Below are positions 1-9,541 of a stretch of 64,000 nt of DNA, piece by piece. The stretch's first letter is position 1. Every line of letters begins with the position of its first letter. The position numbers were made by a program, and so were the translations under genes. Source of the DNA: Richelia sinica FACHB-800 (GTDB taxonomy: Bacteria > Cyanobacteriota > Cyanobacteriia > Cyanobacteriales > Nostocaceae); assembly GCF_014698825.1 (NCBI RefSeq), contig NZ_JACJTT010000023.1:1-64000 (forward strand), written 5' to 3'. The notes beneath the pieces are model-generated. The model was not told the DNA's origin and did not search any database. It was given only the letters and a program-made list of their open reading frames with translations.

Positions 1-72
1 ACTGTTATTCAAATGTCTTTTTACACTCAATATGTCTGTTTTTATTCTCAATTAGATGTTTTCTCTCCGTAA

Positions 73-261
73 TTTCCCTCTGTGACAGTTAGGGGGCGGA
101 AGGTGGGTTATAATCGATTTGGCTTTGAGCCATCTGTGAACTATGAAATTGCATCTCCCTTTCCAGTACCAGAAGATGTGTTTATGGTTAAACCTCTATC
201 AGGTTATAGCAAACATCATAGAGGTAAAGTTATTTATCCAGCAGCCTTTAACAACGTTTGA
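73..261 (+). pseudogene. C-terminal ORF remnant, unknown family
   Basis: An open frame of about 62 codons runs from just after a TAA at 70-72 to a TGA at 259-261. It has no ATG near its 5' end. The translation is protein-like (it includes KVGYNRFGFEPSVNYE and GKVIYPAAFNNV), so it looks like the tail of a decayed or cut gene, not random DNA. I do not recognise the family. It could also be a chance open frame. The rest of 262-540 holds no gene that I can see. Confidence 0.25.
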
Positions 262-540
262 CGGTTATGAAAATTCCGATGAATTCTGAATCGTCAACAT
301 CACTAATTATGCGTAAGTAAAGGTATTTGAGTTAGGTAATTTCTGGGTAAGTCCTGATTTATTTAATAAAAACTGAGTTTAGTTTAAGGATATTTTTGAA
401 GTCAATCAACGAAAGAACAGGCTTTCTAGTCTAGACAAGAATAAGAGTTTCAGCTTATCCAGAAATGACGTTAATAAAGATATTTACCCTGAGTTCAAAA
501 ATCTTCAATGATTACAAAAATGAAATTTTGAGAGATGTTA

Positions 541-963
541 TTACCTAGAATATATAGGGTGTAAATTTACCATGGGTGGTGATATATGATTATTTATCTC
601 ACCTTGATCAGGAGCAAATTCTAATTGAATTTCTTCAATGTGTTCTTGAGCAAATACAATACAAATTGTAATTTTTAGTTGGCCTTTTTGCCAACCTTGG
701 CTACCTACCTTTAATAATTGACAAGAATTGATGGTTTCAAACCGGAATTCTTTTGTGTATAAATAAGTCTCTCCAACAGAAAAGATACCTAAAGTATTAG
801 CCATGATTCCTTGGCTTTGATTTTCAGCATTATATATTTGCTGGTTTAACTTATCTTTAATTTGCCGCTTTAATATTTCCTTTAATCTACTGATGATAAA
901 TGTATCTTTGCCAATAAGTAAAACATCATTATCTGAGTCTAATGGTATAAATAGGTGGTTCAT
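541..963 (-). CDS. KGK domain protein
   Basis: A 140-residue soluble protein. The central part has the pattern of the cyanobacterial KGK family: a 'LLKVGSQGWQKGQLKI' stretch at about residues 84-99 that carries the GW-x-KG-x-L/R core, followed by a beta-rich tail (ITICIVFAQ, IQLEFAPDQ). The N-terminus (FIPLDSDNDVLLIGKDTF) also fits that family. No signal peptide or membrane segment is visible. The family has no known biochemical function, and its members often occur in several copies per genome. The gene is alone here and divergent from the glutaminase gene. The start is an ATG without an obvious Shine-Dalgarno sequence. The family call rests on motif memory. Confidence 0.7.
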   Translation of the reverse strand: MNHLFIPLDSDNDVLLIGKDTFIISRLKEILKRQIKDKLNQQIYNAENQSQGIMANTLGIFSVGETYLYTKEFRFETINSCQLLKVGSQGWQKGQLKITICIVFAQEHIEEIQLEFAPDQGEINNHISPPMVNLHPIYSR

Positions 964-1318
964 ATCAGTATCAATGAATGTTAATTCTTAGGTTTCAGTG
1001 CAATTGACCTGAATAATTGCCTTAGTTAAAAGAGTATAAGATTTTGACGTGATGAAATATAGTGCAAATACGCAATATAAGTAATTTATTTTACAAATGT
1101 CTTTTTGTGAATACATAAAAAGAGGAATTATCTCGAATATTTAATTAAAATGCCTCAAAAATAGAAAATGTTGTTGAGGTTGAATCTATTAAACTGGGGA
1201 CATTAAAATGACTGTATTGCGACAAAGATTATTTTGCGAAACTAGTGATCATCAATATCAAAATTAAGTATTTTCATGCTAAAATACTAATAAATTTATA
1301 CTTCATAACGCAATTATA
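964..1318. other. AT-rich divergent intergenic region
   Basis: About 355 bp separate the divergent KGK and glutaminase genes, so both promoters must lie here. The sequence is very AT-rich and no clear -35/-10 pair stands out. A 13-mer, CAAATGTCTTTTT at 1094-1106, also occurs at 10-22 near the window start. I see no gene or RNA structure. Confidence 0.4.
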
Positions 1319-2239
1319 TTGGTATTGGCGAGATTAAAAACATTAAATGCGGAGCATTTACAACGCTGGGTACAAGAGGCGAAAATTCAATCTGTAACAG
1401 GAAATGTTCTAGATAGGATTCCACCTTTAGCTATGGTGAATCCTCGCTTATTTGGAGTATATATCTGCTGTCAAGGTGAAAAAACTTACAGTGCAGGAGA
1501 TACAGGTTGTATATTTCCCTTGATGAGTACCATTAAGCCATTTGCATTACTTTATCTATTGGAGCATTTTGGAACAGAAAAAGTGTTGCGATGGGTTGGA
1601 GTGGAACCGTCAGCAGCACCTTTTAATTCTTTGGAACAGCTAGTTAGTGATGGTGGATACCCTCGTAACCCAATGATTAATAGTGGTGCTATTACCCTAG
1701 CTGATAAATTTCCTGGAGAAGATGGGTATTCTCGCTCTAGCCTTTTCTATACATGGTTAAATAATTTATCTGGCTCCGAACTACGATTAGACGCATATAT
1801 ACTAGATTCGGTTCGCTGTAATACTTCTAATAAAAATCAGGCGATCGCTCATTATCTACATCAAGTTGGACGCATTAATGATGTGCATCTATCTATTGAT
1901 ACATATGAGCAAATATGTTGTCTAGTAGGAAAAGTGAAGGACTTAGCGAAACTGGGAAAATTACTAGCTTGTGAAAGCGATGCAATCAGTTCTCAGCATC
2001 GAAGAATTGTTAATGCTGTGATGTTGACTTGTGGGTTATATGAGGCTTCTGCTGAATTTGCAGTCAAAGTTGGTTTACCAATGAAATCAGGGATAGGTGG
2101 TGGATTAGTAGCGATCGCACCAAATCAAGGAGCGATCGCCTGTTATAGTCCTGCATTAGATAGTGTGGGTAATCCTGTAGCTGGACTAGCATTTATGGAA
2201 ACTCTATCTCAACAACTACAGTTAACTATCTTTACTTAA
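1319..2239 (+). CDS. glsA: Glutaminase (serine beta-lactamase-like fold)
   Basis: Hydrolyses L-glutamine to glutamate and ammonia in the cytoplasm. The 306 residues match the usual glutaminase length. Family signatures are visible in order: the GDTGCIFPLMSTIK segment with the catalytic S70-x-x-K73 pair, the RNPMINSGAI substrate-binding block at about 116-125, and the late KSGIGGGLVAI block at about 254-264. The frame opens with a TTG at 1319, and a second in-frame TTG follows at 1325. There is no ATG near the start, so the exact start is uncertain. The gene stands alone between the KGK gene and a convergent lipoprotein gene. Two HIP1 octamers lie inside it (2111 and 2132). Within the family, the region after S70 (TIKPF) departs slightly from the common ISK form. 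Confidence 0.88.
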   Translation: MVLARLKTLNAEHLQRWVQEAKIQSVTGNVLDRIPPLAMVNPRLFGVYICCQGEKTYSAGDTGCIFPLMSTIKPFALLYLLEHFGTEKVLRWVGVEPSAAPFNSLEQLVSDGGYPRNPMINSGAITLADKFPGEDGYSRSSLFYTWLNNLSGSELRLDAYILDSVRCNTSNKNQAIAHYLHQVGRINDVHLSIDTYEQICCLVGKVKDLAKLGKLLACESDAISSQHRRIVNAVMLTCGLYEASAEFAVKVGLPMKSGIGGGLVAIAPNQGAIACYSPALDSVGNPVAGLAFMETLSQQLQLTIFT

Positions 2240-2263
2240 TCACAACCAGACACAAGAATTTAG

Positions 2264-3694
2264 TCATTTCTTGAAAGCGCTACGATGTTGAAAGTATCTT
2301 CCTAATTCTTTCAATTCCGTTAATCCTGTTTTCTTCTGTTCCACCTCTGGAGTACGTAATGGAGTAGGTTCTACCTCTACTTCTGGAGTAGGTGAGGGAG
2401 TGGGTTCTACCTCTACTTCTGGAGTAGGTGAGGGAGTAGGTTCTATCTCTACCTCTGGAGTAGGTGATGGGGTAGGTTCTATCTCTACTTCTGGAGTAGG
2501 TGATGGGGTAGGTTCTATCTCTACCTCTGGAGTTGGTGACGGGGTTAGAGGTTCAGTAGCTTCTTTTTCAGGTAATTGTGGAACTTCCGTTTTTGGAATT
2601 GGCTTTTCTTCAATTGTAGGTAAAGATTCTACAGGAGGAGTCTGGGTTCTGTAATCTGGGTCTACAATACCTCTGACTTGATCAACAGTTAGTTCTCCTC
2701 TGACAATTTTTGATAGGGTATCTTTCCCTTGCGGATTGTAAGTTATTAATCTGACTGTTGTATTAAAGGCATTTTTGACAGGGATACCTTGATTGTCAAG
2801 AAACTCCAGTTTTACCCAGTTTTTACCAGGTTTAAAGCCTTTAAGATAAATGGGTTGCCAACGGTCTAAAACAAAGTTTTCACCATTAATTGTGCAACGA
2901 ATCCGCCAATCACTAAATTGATCCCCTGCCTGATTTGGCGATTTTATATGTAAAGGTGCATTAGTTAAGTAAAAATCTAACAGAATGGGTTCTGCACCGT
3001 AACTTTCCTGAGGGCGACTGTAGGTCAGTAAAGGTAAAGTGCTATCAGGGTGGTTGTCATCCGTTTGAGTAAAAATGTGAAATGTGCTTTGGGCATAAGC
3101 ACCCTCATTTTTAAAGCTTTCATGCCAAGGACGAACAGCGAAGACACGTATAGTATGTGTACCAGGTGTTAAGTCTGATATTGTTAATTCTTCATTAACA
3201 TCATATACATTTTTAAATGGCTCATTATCTAACATTACGTGTAGATAAGAGCCTAATTGCCATTGGAAATCCTTATAGAGAGGTAAGTCTTGAACTTTTA
3301 ACCTTATCGCTACAGTATTATCTTGGATAATTTCATCATGATGAGGTGTAACTATTGTTACTTGTGGCTGATAAGACTCTAAGAAAGAACGAAGTTCTTG
3401 AATAACTTCTGGGGGTGCTGTTTCCGAAAAATTACCAGCAATTTGAGAGTTTTGGGGTGCTGTTACTTGATTACTAAATATTAATTCTTGGCTTCCCGGC
3501 TTGTCGACACAACTACTTAAACTCAAGACCAGCAAAAACGTCATTACCCATTTCAAAAGCGGGAAACCTCCACTGAGAAGTTTCTCGAAAGCTGTTTTGC
3601 GCTCAGAGGCCATGCTTTCCACCCTGTCTAGATTTAAGTCAACTTTCTGATAACTGAAAGAATATTGTGGCTTAAACATTAGCTGACGAACCAT
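2264..3694 (-). CDS. Lipoprotein with proline-rich tandem-repeat tail
   Basis: No family is recognised. The frame has an N-terminal hydrophobic segment (WVMTFLLVLSLSSC) ending in a lipobox-like LSSC at about residue 62, so an exported lipoprotein is likely. The ATG at codon 28 (MASERKTAF) would give a more normal signal-peptide length than the first codon. The middle (about 90-330) is beta-rich and resembles Ig-like or FixG-type folds without a firm match. The C-terminal third contains about five tandem 12-residue units of the type EPTPSPTPEVEI, a likely extended spacer. The short tail GRYFQHRSAFKK is basic. The gene converges on glsA with a 24-bp gap. It is divergent from psaA, sharing a 435-bp upstream region. 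Confidence 0.6.
   Translation of the reverse strand: MVRQLMFKPQYSFSYQKVDLNLDRVESMASERKTAFEKLLSGGFPLLKWVMTFLLVLSLSSCVDKPGSQELIFSNQVTAPQNSQIAGNFSETAPPEVIQELRSFLESYQPQVTIVTPHHDEIIQDNTVAIRLKVQDLPLYKDFQWQLGSYLHVMLDNEPFKNVYDVNEELTISDLTPGTHTIRVFAVRPWHESFKNEGAYAQSTFHIFTQTDDNHPDSTLPLLTYSRPQESYGAEPILLDFYLTNAPLHIKSPNQAGDQFSDWRIRCTINGENFVLDRWQPIYLKGFKPGKNWVKLEFLDNQGIPVKNAFNTTVRLITYNPQGKDTLSKIVRGELTVDQVRGIVDPDYRTQTPPVESLPTIEEKPIPKTEVPQLPEKEATEPLTPSPTPEVEIEPTPSPTPEVEIEPTPSPTPEVEIEPTPSPTPEVEVEPTPSPTPEVEVEPTPLRTPEVEQKKTGLTELKELGRYFQHRSAFKK
2341..2550 (-). repeat. 36-bp in-frame tandem repeat
   Basis: About five copies of a 36-nt unit encode the EPTPSPTPEVEI repeat of the lipoprotein. Copies differ mainly at synonymous positions and at an E/V-I/V exchange. 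Such arrays vary in copy number by slippage. Confidence 0.8.
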
Positions 3695-4129
3695 AGCCCA
3701 AATGAGAAATTTTCATTGAGAATGGGACAGGTAAATTTTTTAGCTAAAGACTTGACAAAAAGTCACTTATTCCCCGCATTAAGGACTACAAACCTAAGGT
3801 TCTCCTTTGTAAAAAAGTAACTAGTCACGAATATCTAGTTCATGACCATAAATTTTACGAATTGTTATTCTTTGTAAATTAAATGAAGAATCTATTGACT
3901 TTTTTGCAATTGCTTTCAAGTTAAAAGGCAGATTAGACAACAAATTTGGGGATTTTGAATTATTGTTAAAATGTCTCCAACAAAGTACAAGTACAGACTC
4001 TATAATTCAACAGAAACAACTATCCAAACAGTCTCTTTCCCCAGACTCTAAAAAATACCTAGAGACGCGGAGCAAGATTAACTGTATGGTAATCATGATT
4101 CCTCATTCCTGATTAAGAGAGGAGGTCGA
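3695..4129 (+). promoter_or_regulatory. psaA upstream region and ribosome binding site
   Basis: This 435-bp gene-free leader lies between the divergent lipoprotein gene and psaA. A TATAAT hexamer sits at 4001-4006, but no good -35 box lies 17 bp before it, so it is only a candidate -10. A strong Shine-Dalgarno run (GAGAGGAGGT, 4117-4126) lies four bases before the psaA ATG. This fits the high expression expected of a photosystem I core gene. Confidence 0.5.
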
Positions 4130-6388
4130 ATGACAATCAGTCCTCCGGAGCGAGAGGAAAAAAAGGCAAGAGTGATTGTTGACAATGATCCAGTTCCCAC
4201 CTCCTTTGAGCGTTGGGCACAGCCAGGACATTTCGACAGAACCTTAGCTAGAGGTCCAAAAACCACAACCTGGATTTGGAACCTGCACGCCCTCGCCCAC
4301 GATTTCGATACACATACAAGCGATTTAGAAGATATCTCCCGTAAAATCTTCGCCGCGCACTTTGGCCACCTGGCTGTAGTGTCTATCTGGTTAAGCGGGA
4401 TGATATTCCATGGCGCTAAGTTCTCCAACTACGAGGCTTGGTTAAGCGATCCTTTAAACGTTAAACCTAGTGCTCAAGTAGTTTGGCCAATCGTAGGACA
4501 AGACATTTTAAATGGTGATGTTGGTGGTGGCTTCCACGGCATTCAAATCACCTCTGGCTTGTTCCAAGTATGGCGTGGCTGGGGTATTACCAACTCCTTC
4601 CAACTTTATTGCACTGCGATTGGTGGCTTGGTATTAGCAGGCTTATTCCTATTCGCTGGTTGGTTCCATTACCACAAACGCGCTCCCAAACTGGAGTGGT
4701 TCCAGAATGTGGAGTCGATGTTGAATCACCACCTGCAAGTATTGCTAGGTTGCGGTTCTTTGGGATGGGCTGGTCACTTAATCCACGTATCTGCACCAAT
4801 CAACAAGTTGCTGGATGCAGGTGTTGCGATTAAGGACATCCCCTTGCCCCATGAGTTCATCTTGAATAAGGACTTGTTAACAGAGCTATATCCCAGCTTT
4901 GCTAACGGTTTGACTCCTTTCTTCACCTTGAACTGGGGACAATATGCTGACTTCCTGACCTTCAAAGGCGGTTTAAACCCAGTAACAGGCGGTCTGTGGT
5001 TGACTGATATTTCTCACCACCACCTAGCGATCGCTGTTCTGTTCATCATCGCCGGTCACCAATACCGTACTAACTGGGGTATTGGTCACAGCATCAAGGA
5101 AATTCTCGAAAACCACAAGGGCCCATTCACCGGTGAAGGTCACAAAGGTCTCTACGAAAACCTGACCACATCTTGGCACGCTCAATTGGCTACTAACCTG
5201 GCCTTCTTGGGTTCCTTGACCATCATCATCGCGCACCACATGTACGCGATGCCTCCATACCCCTATTTGGCAACTGATTACGCTACTCAGTTGTGTATCT
5301 TCACTCACCATATTTGGATCGGTGGATTCTTAATTGTGGGTGGTGCTGCTCACGCAGCAATCTTCATGGTGCGTGATTATGATCCCGTCGTTAACCAAAA
5401 CAACGTGTTGGATCGCGTCATCCGCCATCGTGATGCTATTATTTCTCACCTGAACTGGGTTAGTATTTTCCTTGGCTTCCACAGCTTCGGACTATACATC
5501 CACAACGACACCATGCGTGCCTTGGGCCGTCCCCAAGACATGTTCTCTGATACTGCGATTCAATTGCAACCAGTGTTTGCTCAATGGGTACAAAACCTGC
5601 ACACACTGGCTCCCGGTGGCACAGCCCCCAACGCTTTAGAACCCGTTAGCTACGTATTTGGCGGCGGTGTTCTGGCTGTAGGCGGAAAAGTGGCAGCAGC
5701 AGCTATTCCTTTAGGTACAGCTGACTTCCTGATTCACCATATCCACGCCTTCACCATTCACGTCACCGTTCTCATCCTGCTGAAAGGTGTACTGTTTGCC
5801 CGTAGTTCTCGTCTGATTCCAGACAAAGCTAACTTGGGCTTCCGCTTCCCCTGCGACGGTCCAGGCCGTGGTGGTACCTGCCAAGTTTCTGGTTGGGACC
5901 ATGTATTCTTAGGTCTGTTCTGGATGTACAACTCTCTGTCAATTGTAATTTTCCACTTCAGCTGGAAAATGCAGTCTGATGTCTGGGGTACAGTAGATGC
6001 AGATGGTGTGGTATCTCACATCACTGGTGGTAACTTCGCTCAAAGCGCAATTACCATCAACGGCTGGTTGCGTGACTTCCTGTGGGCGCAAGCTTCACAA
6101 GTAATCAACTCCTACGGAAGTGCGCTGTCTGCTTACGGACTCATGTTCTTAGGCGCTCACTTCGTATGGGCATTCAGCTTGATGTTCCTGTTCAGTGGTC
6201 GCGGCTACTGGCAAGAACTGATTGAGTCCATCGTTTGGGCACATAATAAACTGAAAGTAGCACCAGCAATTCAGCCTCGCGCTTTAAGTATTACTCAAGG
6301 TCGGGCTGTAGGTGTAGCTCACTACCTATTAGGCGGAATTGCCACAACCTGGGCATTCTTCCACGCACATATTCTTTCAGTAGGGTAA
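4130..6388 (+). CDS. psaA: Photosystem I P700 apoprotein A1
   Basis: A large thylakoid membrane subunit. With PsaB it forms the PSI reaction-centre heterodimer that binds P700, A0, A1 and the FX cluster. Its 752 residues are full length. The FX-binding loop [12 protein letters not shown] is intact, with ligand cysteines at 575 and 584. Many His-rich transmembrane helices that ligate chlorophyll are visible (for example [18 protein letters not shown]). The start is fixed by a strong Shine-Dalgarno sequence just upstream. Codon use is strongly biased (CAC, TTC, AAC), unlike the AT-rich accessory genes in the window. It is followed by psaB after 107 bp, an arrangement normally co-transcribed. 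Confidence 0.99.
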   Translation: MTISPPEREEKKARVIVDNDPVPTSFERWAQPGHFDRTLARGPKTTTWIWNLHALAHDFDTHTSDLEDISRKIFAAHFGHLAVVSIWLSGMIFHGAKFSNYEAWLSDPLNVKPSAQVVWPIVGQDILNGDVGGGFHGIQITSGLFQVWRGWGITNSFQLYCTAIGGLVLAGLFLFAGWFHYHKRAPKLEWFQNVESMLNHHLQVLLGCGSLGWAGHLIHVSAPINKLLDAGVAIKDIPLPHEFILNKDLLTELYPSFANGLTPFFTLNWGQYADFLTFKGGLNPVTGGLWLTDISHHHLAIAVLFIIAGHQYRTNWGIGHSIKEILENHKGPFTGEGHKGLYENLTTSWHAQLATNLAFLGSLTIIIAHHMYAMPPYPYLATDYATQLCIFTHHIWIGGFLIVGGAAHAAIFMVRDYDPVVNQNNVLDRVIRHRDAIISHLNWVSIFLGFHSFGLYIHNDTMRALGRPQDMFSDTAIQLQPVFAQWVQNLHTLAPGGTAPNALEPVSYVFGGGVLAVGGKVAAAAIPLGTADFLIHHIHAFTIHVTVLILLKGVLFARSSRLIPDKANLGFRFPCDGPGRGGTCQVSGWDHVFLGLFWMYNSLSIVIFHFSWKMQSDVWGTVDADGVVSHITGGNFAQSAITINGWLRDFLWAQASQVINSYGSALSAYGLMFLGAHFVWAFSLMFLFSGRGYWQELIESIVWAHNKLKVAPAIQPRALSITQGRAVGVAHYLLGGIATTWAFFHAHILSVG

Positions 6389-6401
6389 CAATTCAGCTGA
6401 G

Positions 6402-6441
6402 TTTTGGATTTTGGATGGACGCAAAAATCCAAAATCCAAAA
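6402..6441. repeat. Perfect 15-bp inverted repeat between psaA and psaB
   Basis: TTTTGGATTTTGGAT at 6402-6416 is exactly complementary to 6427-6441, with a 10-nt loop. Each arm is a direct repeat of the heptamer-like TTTTGGA. It is a typical short-repeat insertion of Nostocales. In the mRNA it would form a stable stem that could act as a processing or stability element between psaA and psaB. It has no U-run and is not a classical terminator. Confidence 0.75.
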
Positions 6442-6495
6442 TCTAAAATTTTCGCTGATAGCTGATGGCTAAAGGTCAGAGGAATCATCAAACCT

Positions 6496-8721
6496 ATGGC
6501 AACAAAATTTCCAAAATTTAGCCAGGATCTCGCACAGGACCCGACTACTCGTCGGATTTGGTATGCGATCGCTACAGGCAATGATTTTGAAAGCCACGAT
6601 GGCATGACGGAAGAAAGTCTTTACCAAAAGATTTTCGCCACCCACTTCGGTCACTTGGCAATTATCTTCCTGTGGGCATCCAGCCTCCTGTTCCACGTAG
6701 CCTGGCAAGGTAACTTTGAACAGTGGATTAAAGATCCCCTCCATGTCCGTCCTATCGCCCATGCGATTTGGGACCCCCACTTCGGTAAACCAGCAATCGA
6801 AGCGTTTACCCAAGCTGGTGCAAGTAATCCTGTAAACATTGCTTACTCTGGTGTTTACCACTGGTGGTACACCATTGGGATGCGGACAAACCAAGAACTT
6901 TACATCGGTTCCTTAGGTCTACTCCTATTCGCCGCTCTGTTATTGTTCGCTGGCTGGTTGCACTTACAACCCAAATTCCGCCCCAGTCTTGCTTGGTTCA
7001 AGAGTGCTGAATCCCGCCTGAACCACCACTTAGCTGGTTTGTTCGGTGTTAGCTCTCTAGCTTGGGCAGGTCACTTGATCCACGTTGCTATCCCCGAAGC
7101 TCGCGGACAGCACGTAGGTTGGGATAACTTCTTAACCACCGCGCCCCACCCAGCAGGTTTAACCCCCTTCTTCACTGGTAACTGGAACGTTTACGCTCAG
7201 AACCCTGATACCGCTGGTCACATCTTCGGTACATCCCAAGGTGCTGGTACAGCTATTCTCACCTTCTTGGGCGGCTTCCATCCTCAAACAGAAGCTCTGT
7301 GGTTGACTGACATCGCTCACCACCACCTAGCGATCGCTGTACTCTTCATTGTTGCTGGTCACATGTACCGTACCAACTTCGGTATCGGTCACAGCATCAA
7401 AGAAATGATGAATGCCAAAACTTTCTTTGGCAAACCCGTTGAAGGCCCCTTCAACCTGCCTCACCAAGGCATTTATGACACCTACAACAACTCTCTGCAC
7501 TTCCAACTAGGTTGGCACTTGGCTTGCTTAGGTGTTGTTACCTCCTTGGTAGCACAGCACATGTACTCCCTGCCATCCTATGCGTTCATCGCTAAGGATT
7601 ACACTACACAGGCAGCGTTGTACACCCACCACCAATACATCGCCATCTTCTTGATGGTTGGTGCTTTCGCTCACGGCGCTATCTTCCTAGTTCGTGACTA
7701 CGACCCTGAACAAAACAAGGGCAACGTACTCGACCGGATGCTACAGCACAAAGAAGCATTGATTTCTCACCTCAGCTGGGTATCTCTCTTCTTAGGCTTC
7801 CACACCTTAGGCTTGTACGTTCACAACGACGTAGTAGTTGCTTTCGGTACTCCTGAAAAGCAAATCTTGATTGAACCTGTATTCGCTCAGTTCATTCAAG
7901 CTGCTCACGGTAAGGTACTCTACGGCTTAGACACCTTGTTGTCTAACCCCGACAGCGTAGCTTACACCGCCTACCCCAACTACGCTAACGTTTGGTTGTC
8001 TGGCTGGTTGGATGCTATTAACTCTGGCACCAACTCCCTCTTCTTAACAATTGGCCCTGGCGACTTCTTGGTACACCATGCGATCGCTCTAGGTCTACAC
8101 ACCACCACCCTCATCCTAGTCAAAGGTGCTTTGGATGCTCGTGGTTCTAAGCTGATGCCCGATAAAAAGGACTTCGGCTATGCCTTCCCCTGCGACGGTC
8201 CTGGTCGTGGCGGTACTTGCGATATCTCCGCTTGGGACGCTTTCTACCTGGCTCTGTTCTGGGCATTGAACACAGTAGGTTGGTTAACCTTCTACTGGCA
8301 CTGGAAACACCTGGGTATTTGGCAAGGTAACGTTGCTCAGTTCAACGAAAACTCCACTTACCTGATGGGCTGGTTCCGTGATTACCTCTGGGCTAACTCT
8401 GCTCAGTTAATCAACGGTTACAACCCCTACGGCATGAACAACCTGTCTGTCTGGGCTTGGATGTTCCTCTTCGGACACCTAGTTTGGGCTACTGGTTTCA
8501 TGTTCCTCATCTCTTGGCGCGGTTACTGGCAAGAGTTGATCGAAACCTTGGTTTGGGCACATGAACGTACTCCTCTAGCGAACCTGGTTCGTTGGAAAGA
8601 CAAGCCTGTTGCTCTCTCCATCGTTCAAGCTCGTTTGGTTGGTCTAGCTCACTTCACCGTTGGCTACTTCGTAACCTACGCAGCGTTCCTCATTGCTTCT
8701 ACTGCTGGTAAGTTCGGTTGA
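6496..8721 (+). CDS. psaB: Photosystem I P700 apoprotein A2
   Basis: The second PSI core subunit and partner of PsaA; it is 741 residues and full length. The FX loop [12 protein letters not shown] is present with cysteines 566 and 575, and the chlorophyll-binding histidine-rich helices are intact ([18 protein letters not shown]). A Shine-Dalgarno-like GAGGAA lies about 12-17 bases before the ATG. Codon bias matches psaA. It is the last gene of the psaAB transcript, because a strong intrinsic terminator follows 30 bp after the stop codon. Confidence 0.99.
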   Translation: MATKFPKFSQDLAQDPTTRRIWYAIATGNDFESHDGMTEESLYQKIFATHFGHLAIIFLWASSLLFHVAWQGNFEQWIKDPLHVRPIAHAIWDPHFGKPAIEAFTQAGASNPVNIAYSGVYHWWYTIGMRTNQELYIGSLGLLLFAALLLFAGWLHLQPKFRPSLAWFKSAESRLNHHLAGLFGVSSLAWAGHLIHVAIPEARGQHVGWDNFLTTAPHPAGLTPFFTGNWNVYAQNPDTAGHIFGTSQGAGTAILTFLGGFHPQTEALWLTDIAHHHLAIAVLFIVAGHMYRTNFGIGHSIKEMMNAKTFFGKPVEGPFNLPHQGIYDTYNNSLHFQLGWHLACLGVVTSLVAQHMYSLPSYAFIAKDYTTQAALYTHHQYIAIFLMVGAFAHGAIFLVRDYDPEQNKGNVLDRMLQHKEALISHLSWVSLFLGFHTLGLYVHNDVVVAFGTPEKQILIEPVFAQFIQAAHGKVLYGLDTLLSNPDSVAYTAYPNYANVWLSGWLDAINSGTNSLFLTIGPGDFLVHHAIALGLHTTTLILVKGALDARGSKLMPDKKDFGYAFPCDGPGRGGTCDISAWDAFYLALFWALNTVGWLTFYWHWKHLGIWQGNVAQFNENSTYLMGWFRDYLWANSAQLINGYNPYGMNNLSVWAWMFLFGHLVWATGFMFLISWRGYWQELIETLVWAHERTPLANLVRWKDKPVALSIVQARLVGLAHFTVGYFVTYAAFLIASTAGKFG

Positions 8722-8750
8722 TCCTAACTGCTAGTTTTAGGTAAGTAACA

Positions 8751-8785
8751 AAAAAATCCCCTACCGCAAGGTGGGGGGTTTTTTT
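8751..8785 (+). terminator. Rho-independent terminator after psaB
   Basis: A stem of AAAAAATCCCCTACC (8751-8765) and GGTGGGGGGTTTTTT (8770-8784) closes a GCAA tetraloop and runs into a T-run. Two G-T wobbles are the only irregularities. It is the best terminator in the window. Confidence 0.93.
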
Positions 8786-8787
8786 AT

Positions 8788-8813
8788 GGGCGGGCAAGAT
8801 GCCCACACCACAA
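8788..8813 (+). repeat. REP-like palindrome, copy 1
   Basis: GGGCGGGCAAGATGCCCACA... contains the hairpin GGGC-AAGAT-GCCC (8792-8804) followed by a CACCACAA tail. It is nearly identical to copies at 8882-8907, 9437-9462 (inverted) and 11393-11418. It begins directly after the psaB terminator. Confidence 0.85.
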
Positions 8814-8881
8814 AAGTTATATCAATTACAAGAAATATACAAATGGAATTTTCTGTTTGGAGAATGGGAAATATGGATTAT

Positions 8882-8907
8882 GGGCGGGCAAGATGCCCAC
8901 CCCACAA
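8882..8907 (+). repeat. REP-like palindrome, copy 2
   Basis: The same element as at 8788 in the same orientation, with a CACCCCACAA tail. It lies 35 bp before the transposase start. Two direct copies upstream and one inverted copy downstream frame the RAYT gene. Confidence 0.85.
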
Positions 8908-8942
8908 TAAACATAGAACAATAAAGAACTATCAATATAGTT

Positions 8943-9407
8943 ATGGAAGAAGCAAGGTTAAAAATTTACCAGAGGACATTACCTCATTGGGAGTTGGATG
9001 GATCAACTTATTTTATTACTTTTAATACTTGGGAAAAGTTAGAACTTACTCCAGAGGCTAGGAGGGTAGTTTTTAATTCTTGTCTATTTTTTAATAATAA
9101 AAGATATAAGATATTTGTTTTTGTTGTGATGAGAGATCATGTCCATCTACTGATGCAGCCTTTACTAAAGTCTGAAAATGAGTATTGGCCACTCAGTAGT
9201 ATTATGAATAGTATCAAAAGTTATAGTGCTAAACAAATTCCCAAGGTGATGAAACATATAGGAACTGTTTGGCAAGATGAGCGATATGACAGAATTGTCA
9301 GAAATGAAGATGAGTTTCAAGCATATTGGCAATATATCAGACAAAATCCTGTAGAAGCAGGTCTGTCAACAATTCCAGAAGATTACCCTTATTTTTGGCA
9401 AAGTTAA
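8943..9407 (+). CDS. REP-associated tyrosine transposase (RAYT)
   Basis: A 154-residue Y1/HUH-type single-strand nuclease of the IS200-like transposase superfamily. The metal-binding H-x-H motif is at 66-68 (MRDHVHLLMQP). The family's C-terminal signature is present as WQDERYDRIVRNEDEF followed by YIRQNPVEAGL. The catalytic tyrosine must be one of the tyrosines there (Y115 or Y131); I cannot say which by eye. RAYTs are thought to cut and move short REP palindromes, not themselves, and they are normally flanked by their own REP family, exactly as seen here. The gene is intact and more AT-rich than psaB. It is a domesticated or single-copy mobile-type gene; there are no insertion-sequence ends. 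Confidence 0.9.
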   Translation: MEEARLKIYQRTLPHWELDGSTYFITFNTWEKLELTPEARRVVFNSCLFFNNKRYKIFVFVVMRDHVHLLMQPLLKSENEYWPLSSIMNSIKSYSAKQIPKVMKHIGTVWQDERYDRIVRNEDEFQAYWQYIRQNPVEAGLSTIPEDYPYFWQS

Positions 9408-9436
9408 GAATAACCTCAATAATTACACATCCTCTC

Positions 9437-9462
9437 TTGTGGGGTGGGCATCTTGCCCGCCC
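9437..9462 (-). repeat. REP-like palindrome, copy 3 (inverted)
   Basis: TTGTGGGGTGGGCATCTTGC... is the reverse complement of the 8882 copy, including its CCCACAA tail. It lies 30 bp downstream of the RAYT stop and about 80 bp before the NTPase gene. Confidence 0.85.
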
Positions 9463-9541
9463 TTGGCCATAAATGACAAGATTAGGCTAATTTAAGTGTT
9501 AGCACAATTTATACTGTAATAATTGGGAGTGAGAGGCGGTT

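Noticed and set aside
10-1106. Transposon ends suggested by the shared 13-mer CAAATGTCTTTTT at 10-22 and 1094-1106
   Set aside because: Only one short AT-rich match, no transposase between the copies and no target duplication; probably chance.
2400-2654. Open frame on the plus strand within the lipoprotein gene
   Set aside because: It is the antisense of the 36-bp tandem repeat; the serine-glycine repeat product is an artefact of the proline-rich gene on the other strand.
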